Assembly: GCA_003550305.1 (NCBI GenBank)
Contig: QKYT01000476.1
Location: 42,151-74,932 of the forward strand
Origin: Glomus cerebriforme
Taxonomy: Eukaryota > Glomeromycota > Glomeromycetes > Glomerales > Glomeraceae
DNA: 32,782 nt
Direction of reading: 5' to 3'
This document shows, in pieces, positions 10,553 to 19,913 of the stretch. The notes below the pieces were generated by a model. That model had not been told where the DNA came from. It made no database searches and saw nothing but the letters and a program-made list of their open reading frames with translations. Every line of letters begins with the position of its first letter. Position 1 is the first letter of the stretch. Made by a program: the position numbers and the translations under genes.

Positions 10553-10746
10553 TCTTAAAATTGTATGACATCTTTTCTGACTGATATTTACACTCTGCTT
10601 CAAACTTTCCTGAAAAAACTGTATTCTTTTTGATAAAATGTTACCATATTGAACCTAAGGGTTGTCCACCTGCATATTTTTCCTTTCCAGATCTTTGAGT
10701 TTCTAGATTGATAAGTATTATTGGATCTATTGAAGAAATATTTTGT
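10553..10746 (-). pseudogene. BED-finger exon of a hAT transposase
   Basis: Minus-strand frame with NISSIDPIILINLETQRSGK, then GGQPLGSIW, a TAA stop, HFIKKNTVFSGKFEAECKY. The Gly-rich lead, IW-x-HF and AxCKY spacing match the first half of the BED zinc finger found at the start of fungal hAT transposases. It lies on the same strand as the hAT relic at 5300-7735. It ends in GAGTGTAAATAT, while that relic begins with GAGTGATATTGT, so the two may be halves of one split copy. It could equally be a second, truncated copy. It has no start codon and is not functional. Confidence 0.6.
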
Positions 10747-12010
10747 AAAAAAATTAATTTGAAAAAAAACGTAAAAAAAAATTTTTTTAATAAAATAATT
10801 TTACGTACACAAGCTAAAAATATAAAGATTTGTGAATAATGTAAATTAAATATAATACCAAATATTAGTAATTTTAATGTGAAAATAATTTTTATATAAA
10901 TGTATAATGTAATGAACCTGCTATTATACTAATAAAGTAGTCTGTTTTATGTTATGGTAGCAGTGATTTTTACGATTTAATTAAAGAGGAACTTGTTTTT
11001 TCAGTTTATCTGCAAGTCTTTATGTGTGAAATGCAACCAGTTATGAAAGTATACTAATTTGTTTAGTATTCATGTCTTTACAGGCTCTTCCTATGACCTT
11101 AATTTATACAAATTATTACTAAGTGTTAATATAATGAATTGCTAACATAATGGAGCAATAATACAACTATTGTATTTTTACAATAACATGTTGAACTTTA
11201 GTGAATTAAAAAATATAATATTAAAAAAATTTTTACATATTCGATTATCAAGATTATACTATTTTAATTGGCTGAAATATTTCATCACAGTTTTAACATT
11301 TCACATAGTTTAGATGTTTTGATATTTTTGAAACCTTTCATTACAATTTAAATGTCACTAAGTAAAGTTTTGACATTTTGCAAAATCTCAGATAGGTTTT
11401 GCCTAGCAATCTTAATGAAAGTTTATTCAAATCAAATTACTGAATACTGAAATAGCAAAAAAAATGAAAAATAAAAAAAAGAGTAAATTAGATCAATTTT
11501 GTCAATTATGAGTTTTATATTAGATATCTAAAATTCTGTAATAATTATATATTAACTAGTATTTTAATATATTATTTCAAATTTATGACTAATAGCTATA
11601 CTATTTGATCATGATTTGATTACAATGTATATATAATTTAAGAAAAAAAAGTTCTATTTTTACAAAAAAAAATTTGAATAATGTATATCTTATAAGGATT
11701 TATTTTTACTATTTATTCTAGAAACTTAGAATTTTTTCAAGATATGAATCTTTATTTGTTACTTGTTAATTATCATATTTTTTAATTTTGGCCAAAAATT
11801 TTAATTCTGACTAGAATTTCTATTTTTGAATACTTAAGTAATGTTATACAAACCAAAAAGTCAATTTTGTTCCTCAAAATTTGGGTTATACAAACCTCCT
11901 AAAAAAGAAGAAATTTTTTTAATTTCAGCCAGAATTACCAAGTTAGGAAAATTTTTGACAATGTAAATCATGTAATCCCCCTATGCTAGATCTAGATTTA
12001 TCCAAAAAAA
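10747..12010. other. AT-rich stretch without a gene
   Basis: No coding frame or conserved motif was recognised on either strand. Around 11785-11830 there are single TTTTGGCCAAAAA and TTCTGACTAGAATT repeat-like words. The rest is AT-rich with many homopolymer runs. Confidence 0.5.
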
Positions 12011-12014
12011 ATTA

Positions 12015-12310
12015 ACTATATTTTTACAAAAAAAAAAAGAAAAAAAACTGAATTTGTTTTTACAAAAAAAAAGAATCTAGCTAAAATCATTCTTACAAAA
12101 AAAGAAGAGAACCAGCCACTTTATTCCTACAAAAATAAAATTACTAGTTACAATTTATCCTTACAAAAAGATTACTAAAATAGTACTTACAAATCAAAAA
12201 ATTATCTCATTTACAAAATAGAAGAAATCTAAACATTTAGATACAAATTGTATCTACAAAAGAAACAAGTCAAAAAATCATTCTGTTTACAAAAAAAGAA
12301 AAAATTTAAG
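12015..12310. repeat. Degenerate tandem array of TTACAAAAA units
   Basis: About nine copies of a (T)T(T/A/C)(T/C)ACAAAAA core recur near 12020, 12054, 12087, 12122, 12155, 12187, 12212, 12249 and 12284. Spacing is mostly 31-38 bases. The bases between cores are variable. An isolated copy lies at about 11660. Non-coding. Confidence 0.6.
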
Positions 12311-12380
12311 CATCTAGCCACAAATCAAAAAGTTAAAGTTAATATTATGTGTATATTTTTTTTTTACTAAATTGGTAATT

Positions 12381-12637
12381 TTGACTAGTGCCAATAATAA
12401 ATAATCACAGTTATATCAGTTACAGTATATCCAACTTTGACGCATTGCATGTGATAATTTATGCACAGTATGGATATGATGCGTCAAATCGGCCCATATG
12501 TGTAACTGATTTTCGGCCTAATTTCAGATCGATTCTTAATCAATTATTAATGCCAGCCGAAATTATAACGAAATTTTGGCCGGAATTACTAAAATTTGGC
12601 CAGCATTAAGTACCGATTTTTTTTATTTCGACTAGTG
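12381..12637. repeat. Small element bounded by CACTAGTC-type ends, with hairpin
   Basis: TTTTGACTAGTGC (12379-12391) and TTTCGACTAGTG (12626-12637) are two termini in the same orientation about 245 bases apart. Between them lies a hairpin with arms 12415-12445 (ATCAGTTACAGTATATCC ... TTTGACGCAT) and 12479-12510 (ATGCGTCAAATCGG ... TGTAACTGAT). A cluster of AAATTTTGGCCGGAATTAC units follows at 12565-12607. This looks like nested or tandem small non-autonomous elements. An open frame across it is repeat-derived. Confidence 0.55.
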
Positions 12638-12789
12638 ATACTGATTTAAGTAGCAGATCAATATACTGTATTTCTCATGAATTCATTAGCTCATTTTCAT
12701 CTAATTATGCTCATAATACTTGCAATAATTCACTATTATATAAATCTTACAAAAGTTCAACGAAGCAGCATAACATGCATGATCGATTA

Positions 12790-13330
12790 TTAGACCTATC
12801 ATCCAAGAATTTGAAGCTAATTTATTTAAAGATATTTTACCAAGCAGAATTGTTCAAATTGTAACATACAAGAAGTCAATTGAAGTTTCTCTATAAAACT
12901 AGACTGTCAATATTACTTATACTAGAAATTGGATTGACTGTAGATGAAATTAATAAAGATGATTAAATTAAAAGCATCTTATATCAAAAATAGAGATGAT
13001 AGAATATATTGTGCTATCGCACAAAGAAACCTGATCATAATAAACAACCAAAAAATGTTCTTTCAATAAAATTTATTTAGACTGACTTAAGGTAGTTGAT
13101 GATAATGGAGTTGAACCACTTTTTACGAATGAAGAAAAGATAAAATTGGAACTTTAAAAAAATTTTTATCAAAAGAAAACATAATTTGATGACCTACCAG
13201 AAATTTGAAAATTAACATACTCTTCTTTAACTTTTATCTTAAAAGAAATATACAAAGACATCCTGTTTTTCGTTGCATACACTAATATCATTTGTCCCAA
13301 TCATCGATATTCTGGATAAAAAAAAAAATA
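12790..13330 (+). pseudogene. Heavily decayed coding tract, unrecognised
   Basis: Plus-strand fragments with coding-like composition, such as IRPIIQEFEANLFKDILPSR, VVDDNGVEPLFTNEEKIKLE and LTFILKEIYKDILFFVAYTN. Many stops and frame changes interrupt them. It looks like an old protein-coding sequence, perhaps a transposon, but no family can be assigned. Confidence 0.3.
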
Positions 13331-13776
13331 AATGGTCGTCAGTTAATATTTATACGAGATTAACAACATAAACTTTAGTAAAGTTCACCGAGAATTTATA
13401 CTGTTAGCCCCTCCGTGATGCTAATAAGGTCCTTGTGTATTTTTAATGATTATTATTTCGCGGACAATAAGTTCGATTCTACTAGCCGATACAAGATCCC
13501 ATCATACTGCTTATAGTCGAAGAGGCTTTAGAACGTTAAAGATAAGTATAATATATCTTAGTTATTTAACCCCACATTCCACACGGATCATTGATTAGTA
13601 AAATCAACAAATCATGTTAAAAATCATATATATATTACATATTTTTCATGTGATCGCATTATTAAATATCCCCTTGCTTTTGATTTGTAATATTTGTCAC
13701 CCAGATTCTTACTCTTAAGAATACTAACTCAAGTACTCAACTCTCAAAATATTGTAGCCCTTAAGTTTCCAAATCT
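13331..13776. other. Intergenic region, slightly higher GC
   Basis: No gene or RNA found. GC rises from about 13390 (GCCCCTCCGTGATGC, CGGACAATAAGTTCG). It is probably the upstream region of the gene that starts at 13777. No clear TATA box was seen. Confidence 0.4.
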
Positions 13777-14691
13777 ATGTGTTTACAAGAAGTTATCCGA
13801 AAAATTGTTTCATTCATATCACTTTTATCGCCTATTGAATGGTTTACCTGGTTCTCTTATTTCTTGATCCTTCCGATGTGCTCATTACTCGGCTGGCTGG
13901 TCTGTCTCCTTACTTTGCCAATTTTTTTAACCTCTATTGCTTCTCTAAATTATATCTATTTCCACCAATTCACATTCTTTAGGCTCTACCATTCGTCGTT
14001 GTTGCCTTTATTATTGCTAATATATTTGGTGCTATTCAGTTGTATTCGAGAGGTGAATGTCAAAAATTAGATTTCACGTGTTATATAACTGATAATCTAA
14101 TCAGTAGACAAATACCCATGAATGATACTTTGACATAGATGAGCTTATGAATGATACTTTTGGAATTTCGAATGATAATAACATAGACGAGTAAGTAACT
14201 AAGTATAATGTGTAATTTTATCCAAGCCATTGTAGTTAACCTTTTTTCACATTATTTCTAGAATGTTTGTATCTACTCGAAAAGCTCTAGAGACAATTTT
14301 TCCCCAAAACTCTGAAAAAGACATTGAAAAATACGAGGAACAACTTAGTAAAATTGATAACTTTGATCCTGTTCTTATTATCTCAGCAAACCAAAATTGG
14401 ATCAATCAGAATACGTACGCAGCCTATGAACAGGTGATGGACGCATTCGCAACAGATAGTCACACACAAAATAGACGCAGGGATTTAAATTCTCGCTGTA
14501 TATTTCATTTCCCAAATTTGGATGAGCTCTACACCGTACGTGATAATATTTGTGCGATTCACTCCAATGCATTTTACGATCGTAATGCTACAGTTCCACA
14601 AGAACCAATTGGCACTGCATGGATACTCTATAATGTGGCAGTGCGCAAGAGTGATTTTGCGCAGGATACCAGGTTTTTTACCGCTTTATGA
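13777..14691 (+). CDS. Putative two-TM membrane protein, 3 exons, one-base frameshift
   Basis: Exons 13777-13899, 13983-14190 and 14262-14691. Introns are 83 nt (GTCTGT...TTTAG) and 71 nt (GTAAGT...TTCTAG). Exon 1 gives a Trp/Leu-rich membrane segment (WFTWFSYFLILPMCSLLGWL). Exon 2 opens with a second one (ALPFVVVAFIIANIFGAIQL), followed by a Cys-containing stretch (RGECQKLDFTCYITDN). Exon 3 is soluble: RKALETIFPQNSEKDIEKYE, DPVLIISANQNWINQNTYAA, then a Cys/Arg-rich part ending DTRFFTAL. In exon 2 the frame breaks near 14130, at a three-T run followed by GACATAG. One more base there would keep all exons in frame (about 253 residues), as in the near-identical ATGAATGATACTTTTGG 30 bases downstream. 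The start ATG has an in-frame stop four codons upstream. Without splicing, exon 1 continues as a 97-residue hydrophobic frame. The family is not recognised. It could be a recent pseudogene or carry a homopolymer sequencing error. Confidence 0.55.
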
Positions 14692-14806
14692 TTAACTTTT
14701 TTCTTTAAGTTAATCATTCACTTTCTCTTCTTAGAGTAGTTTATTAATTTTTTATTGTAATACTATAAAAATGTATACGAAGTTGTAATGAATCAAAGAA
14801 AATTCA

Positions 14807-14812
14807 AATAAA
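14807..14812 (+). terminator. Candidate polyadenylation signal
   Basis: AATAAA 116 bases after the stop of the 13777-14691 gene, followed by a T-rich stretch. Position and sequence fit a eukaryotic poly(A) signal, but AATAAA is common by chance in such AT-rich DNA. Confidence 0.35.
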
Positions 14813-15241
14813 TTCATGTTTAAAAGATTTTATTATTCTAATATACTGTACACCACGCCCTACACTACATCGCAATACGGCATAAGTAAAACTTTATTAT
14901 AAGTGATAATATATTGGGAAAAAAAAATGACAGAGAATTGCAAGCGAAATATATGATGAGACAAAATTTTCCTTCTTGACCCTCCTCGTGTTACTTTCTT
15001 GACTTGCATGATAGATTTCTTAACTTTTCTAAATTGTGATATATGAAATGTGATAAAAAAACTTGCTATATAGGTGGTTTAGGTGACAAAAAAAATTTTC
15101 TTTTCGTTTTATATTTTCAAACTTTATAAATTTATATTCAAACAAAAATTTTATTAACTTTATTGACTTTATTAAATTCATTCCTATTATTTTTTAAACA
15201 TTTTTATTATCGGAACTTGGGAAATTCGACATAGAAGATGG

Positions 15242-16195
15242 TTAATGTGGTGTAAAAGGGTATGAATATTGGTCTGGTTGATGGTTCGTTTGTGCAATAG
15301 AAGTAGTTGAATAATACAGTGAACCTTTAGGACATGAAATTGGTGAAATGTTTAAATTGGTAGAACATATATCGTAAGGATTTAAGGTTTGTGTCATTGG
15401 TGGAATGGGAGATAAAGATTGGTTATGTTGTTGAGTATATGATAGTAAAGAATGAGTATAGTTGTTTTGTAAGATAGATTGTTAAATATCTAAAGGAAAT
15501 TTGTTTTCAGGTGTTGTAATAGGTATAGATTCGTGATGAGTTTCTGCTTATTTTTAAAATATTGTACTATCGGAAGATTTAATTGCTTCTTTATAAATCA
15601 ATGCAGCATGACAATGTTTACAAGTATCTCTAAATGGCCCATTTCATATATATAATCGAAACACATACATTCTCCCGTTTTTGTGTTGACTAAGTGATGA
15701 TCAGAATGTTCAGAATAATCAGGAACTTTTTCTAAATGCTGTTCTAATGGTAAAAGTAAATTTAAAATGGTATGATCTAGTTGGACTAATTTACTATTAT
15801 ATGGTGATTCTAACATTAAAGAATAAATGCCGGCAGATTTAAAAAAATAATAATCTCCCATGATTTAATCTGTGTAATTTATCTGATGTGATGTGTGCAG
15901 TTTGTATTTCCTATTAAAAATAAATAAAATAAATATATAAAATACCAAGAATCAATAATTAATAATTATTTATATACAATACCTGTTCAATAGTTTGCAT
16001 ATCAAATACTGTTGCAAGTCCAGCTTCAAAGTTTAAATTACTGCATCCATTTGTTAAATTTCATGAAGTAATCATGTACCATATAATCTTTCAATAAAAT
16101 TAACAACTTGAAATTCAATTGTACAATTTAATCTTTCTGTATAATAAGTTAACTTTAAACACAACAGGAAGCCTTAAATAGGCTTTTTTTTCAAA
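15242..16195 (-). pseudogene. SWIM zinc-finger (MULE-type) C-terminal relic
   Basis: Minus-strand pseudogene. The 5' part (16195-15990) reads KKAYLRLPVVFKVNLLYRK, then (in another frame) IEFQVVNFIERLYGT, a TGA at 16072-16074, LLHEI, and LNFEAGLATVFDMQTIEQ up to a GTATTG donor. After an apparent intron of about 70 nt it resumes EIQTAHITSDKLHRLNHG, and after frame changes KSAGIYSLMLESPYNSKLVQ. The SWIM finger follows: KTGECMCFDYIY with the CxC pair, then in another frame PFRDTCKHCHAALIYKEAIK with the CxH pair. A Gln/Ser/Pro-rich tail (with a TAA in place of CAA) ends in YPFTPH at 15242. CxC-Xn-CxH is the SWIM signature, found in MULE transposases and in proteins derived from them. The upstream MULE catalytic domain is not in the window. 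At least three frameshifts and two stops make it non-functional. Confidence 0.7.
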
Positions 16196-16439
16196 ATTAG
16201 TCATAATAAATATTGTAATTAAATTTAACATACCTAAATTAAAGATTGGAAAATAAAAAAAATTTTCAAATTAAAAAAAAAAACAATAATAAGTACTTCT
16301 TTTTCAATCATCTTACAATTACTTTTTCAATCACTTTTTTCATTAGATAAACTGAAAAAGTTTGTAAGCATATATAGGAGTTATTTTTTAACCAATAAGT
16401 AAAGTAAGTGAAAGGAACCATACAGTATATCACAGATTA
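16196..16439. other. Intergenic AT-rich spacer
   Basis: Lies between the SWIM relic and the left inverted repeat of the Tc1-like element. Includes ACTTTTTCAATCA repeated at about 16296 and 16320. No gene seen. Confidence 0.4.
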
Positions 16440-17952
16440 TATACTGGCCTACTATAAATTACCAGATTTTTGTCATATGAATTTGCGTATCAGTTACATG
16501 ATCAGTAAATTTTTCCTATTACATATATAAATTAAAAAGATAACAAAATTATTTATTACTGCTTCACTTTTAGTTTTAAATATATGAAAACAAACTGTTA
16601 AAGACTCAATATAAATGAATTACTGGTACTTTTTTTAGTGGTACTAAGCAAAGAGTTATTTTTACTCAACTTGACATTTCTACCAGTACTGTAAGTAATA
16701 CTATATTATTCATACTGACCAGTTTTCTCTACTTAATGATATAATAAGTAAATTAAACTCCAGTCTTAACATAACTTTACATAATAGTACAGTTAGAAGA
16801 TACCTTCATGATGAAGTTCTTGGTAGTTATACTATACATAAAAATCTCTTTTGACTGAAAATATTGAAATAACAGTGTAGAATATAGATATCACTCAAAT
16901 TCCAAAATCAATTTGGGCATATAGTAAAATCCCAAATTATTTTAACACTTTATTTAGTAAATTATATATAAACCAAATGAATTTGTACATCTCAAATTAT
17001 ATTTCTGATATTCCAAAATAATTTGAATAGCATTTATAGTATAGAGAAAAATGAAATTAAGAAGAAGAATAAAAATAGTTAGATAAGTCAAGATTTGCTT
17101 TTTTTTTGAATCAGATAATTGAGTAAGAATGTAAAGAAGTTCTGAAAAAGCTTACAATAAAGATTGTATTTAATCTACAGTTAAGTTTGAAGGAGAATCA
17201 GTAATATTTTGAGGATATTTTGGTTAACATAAAGTTGGATTTTTGGTTGTAATAGAAGAGAATATAAATTTTGATAATTATATTAATATTTTAGATAATT
17301 ACTTTATATTATAGGTTATTAATAATTATCATAATTTTATATTTTAGTAAGATAGAGTACCATATCATATATCATCTTATAGTTAAGGTTAATGTTTCAA
17401 CTGTTTTTTAAATGATTATGAAATTACAGCTATATAAAAAATATAAAGTTGTAGTTGCAAATTATGGGTTGCAATTAGTAAAACCTAGTTGTGGTTACAT
17501 TTCTACTTATAGTGTTTGGTAAATAAGAATACATGATATTTTAATCTTAGATTAAGTGACATAAAATTCTAATTTTAACCCAATCAAAAACTTGTGAAAT
17601 TATTTGAATTATTAGATTCAAAAAAAAAGCTTTTGTTTAAATGTTTAAATCTAAATAGGAATTAATTGATATAATTTAAGAGAAATAGAAAAAAATTAGT
17701 ATTAAAATATTATATCAATTAATTTTAAGTTTATCTAAATATATTAAAGTGATAATTAACCAAAAGTAGATATACTAAATATTAGTCTTATGAATTTTAA
17801 ATTTTTTATATAATAAGTTTGATATTCATATTTTATTATAAAATACAATTATTAAATACAAAAAAATTTTTTATATGTATACAAAAATATAAAGTTTATA
17901 TATAAATTTTATAAATAAAAAAAAAACTGGTAATTTATGATAGATCAGCATA
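16440..17952 (+). mobile_element. Decayed Tc1/mariner element
   Basis: About 1.5 kb with inverted repeats at both ends. The left end (16440-16471) reads TATACTGGCCTACTATAAAT, then TACCAG. The right end (17926-17952) is the complement of TATGCTGATCTATCATAAAT, then TACCAG; most of the few differences between the ends are transitions. The ends are TA-rich, as expected for TA-targeting Tc1 elements. Plus-strand transposase fragments appear in the right order: a helix-turn-helix (GTKQRVIFTQLDISTSTVSN, from 16640), STVRRYLHDEVLGSYTIHKN (about 16785-16845), the catalytic-core strand STVKFEGESVIF-stop-GYFG (17174-17227), VGFLVVIEENINFDNYINIL, and NSNFNPIKNL-stop-NYL (about 17565-17606), which corresponds to the canonical SPDxNPIENLW near the third acidic residue. 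Many stops and a missing middle part (16880-17040) make it inactive. Confidence 0.8.
16899..17030. repeat. Insertion or repeat inside the Tc1 relic
   Basis: A segment of about 110-130 bases bounded by direct repeats ATTCCAAAATCAATTTG (16899) and ATTCCAAAATAATTTG (17010), with an inverted CCCAAATTATTTT (16930) between. It sits where the transposase should continue toward its first catalytic Asp, so it may be a small insertion or local rearrangement. Confidence 0.4.
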
Positions 17953-19300
17953 ATATTTTTTCATATATAGTATCTCTTTCTATTTTATACAAAATAAACT
18001 ATTAATATTATTATTTTAAAAATCTAATTTTACTTAAAAATTATATATAAATATTTTCTAATTATAATACAAGTTTCATGTAAGCTGATGAAGGAACATT
18101 ACCAATAAAATCGAATTATTAGGACTAACGTGATAATGTACTGTGCTAGTTTGAAGATCCACAGTTTATCTAGCTTTTTGAAGGGAAGTATATATGAACT
18201 GATTTAAGGGCCATTACCAATAATTCAGAGTTTAGGTTGGAGGTAGGGATATTATTTTGTTCTTGAATGATGGAAGATTCAGAGAAGGCGGGAAGGTTCA
18301 GTGTAAGCTCTTCGATAGATAAGCATAAGAATAGTATAGTGTTGGGTAGGAAAGGTATTAGTAGAATACTAGAGAAAATAGCGTTAAAAAAAGTATATAA
18401 TTTTTTATTAATAAGAGTAGTAGTTTTTACTGCGAGGCTAAGGTAACCCTTCTGTATGGTTCTATTTTTTATGGGCAGGACAAGACCTCTCAGACTGGAT
18501 ACATAAGGAATTGTATCGTACAGTTTGGTAATAGTGGTCTTATTTCCCACCTTACTTCACCAGTAAATCAAAGGTAACTTAGTCAGATTTTTTTCATATC
18601 TTTTCAAGACTACAGGAAAAATTCTAAGGGAGAATTGTTTTCATTCTCCACATATAATAGAGTAAACGTGATATACTTTCTTCAATTATGATGACATGAA
18701 CAAATAATTGTAATGTGCGATAATGTTTAATCTTTAACTGATTGTGTATTCTTGAATAATAATCAACAAAGTTTATTTGTGAAAAAGATTTTTTAAAAAA
18801 AAAAAAATTATAATACAAGTTTTTAAATACATACTATTTATAATAAAATTTGAATTATAAACTTAATAATATAAGGTCAATCTTTTGGCATAAAAAATTT
18901 TTAAAATTAGATTTCTTATTAAAAAATTATTTTTACAAAAAAGTTTTGAGTTTTATTTACTTTATTTAAAAGATTTTATTTATTATTATAAAAAAAATTT
19001 ATAAAATAATCATACAAAGTAAAAATATATAGTATAAAATTAGTTTATTAAAAGAAAAAAAAAACTTTTAAAAACTTAACACCATAACTAATATTTTTAT
19101 TTTTACATAGAAAAAAAAGTAACTAAAATTAAAAACAAAAAAAAATATTTTTTTTTCTTATATATAATATAAAATATTACCATATAACATGAGTTAAAAA
19201 TATTGAACATAAAAAAAAACCATGACTACTACAATATGAGTTGACAATACTTTGGATGAATCTGGCAAATCTGAAATTCTAAAACTGAAATTCAAATTCT
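17953..19300. other. Region with weak open frames, no supported gene
   Basis: Base composition is less AT-biased at 18060-18720. A minus-strand frame (18170-18550, GTG-initiated, 126 residues) contains SLRGLVLPIKNRTIQKGYLS, hydrophobic stretches (FFNAIFSSILLIPFLPNTIL) and a Ser/Asn-rich end. The plus strand of the same bases has an ATG frame (18267-18446) with KAGRFSVSSSIDKHKNSIVL. Neither shows a domain I know, splice support or a good start context. The rest (17953-18060, 18730-19300) is AT-rich with long A runs. Confidence 0.3.
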
Positions 19301-19304
19301 AAAA

Positions 19305-19440
19305 ATCTTGGCCGGCATTATGAAATTTCGGCCAGAATTACAAAGCTTCATCTGAATTATAAAATTTCATCTGGAATTATAAAATTTATGTGGAATTATT
19401 CGAATTATAAAATTTTAGCCAAATTAATAAAATTTCCTAA
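19305..19440. repeat. GGCC/GAATTATAAAATTT short-repeat array
   Basis: GGCCGGCATTATGAAATTTC is followed by five or six copies of a unit of about 20 bases: (C)GGCCAGAATTACAAAG, ATCTGAATTATAAAATTTC, ATCTGGAATTATAAAATTT, TCGAATTATAAAATTTTAGC. Related to the clusters at 10370 and 12565. Non-coding. Confidence 0.65.
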
Positions 19441-19913
19441 AAAAAAATTTATTATACAATAATCCAAACCCATTTTTACTAAAATGACAGATATAAAGAA
19501 TAGCACGCTATTATTCCTAATAATAAAGATTGTGATCCTTACACGTTAATTTGTAAATTTCTCTGTTCTAAAAGATATTTTTATCACTGTTAAGTTTCCT
19601 CTATTAGTTAAACGTCAGTTCAAAAATGTTATCCATAAGTTTATTTTAAAAGATGTCGTTATAAATAAAAATTGGGTTGAAAGGTTTTAAATATAATTTG
19701 AATTCCATTGAATGGTTATTAACTTATTAACTAAAAGAGAATTAAGATCATTATCCATTTAAAAACACAGCCAGAATTGATCCTCCTTTTTTTAAAAAAA
19801 TTATAAGATTTATAATAACTTTCCAGCGCAGCTTGTAGCTTTTAAATTCATGTAATAATCTCAAACACTCTAAAATTATATTAGCTTATAAATTTGATTT
19901 GATACCAGCAGAA

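Noticed and set aside
12388..12609. 73-residue plus-strand ORF
   Set aside because: It runs through a hairpin and GGCC short repeats and has no protein-like conservation signal.
13460..13500. AAGTTCGATTCTACTAG looks like a tRNA T-loop / B box
   Set aside because: The flanking bases do not form the five-pair T stem, and no acceptor or anticodon arms can be drawn around it.
13777..14070. A single-exon 97-residue hydrophobic protein
   Set aside because: An 83-nt GT-AG intron (13900-13982) leads into the frame that continues to exon 3. Only the first 41 codons of this ORF are taken as coding.
18624..18818. 64-residue minus-strand ORF
   Set aside because: Starts in a poly-A/T run, has no domain, and its flanks look like AT-rich spacer.
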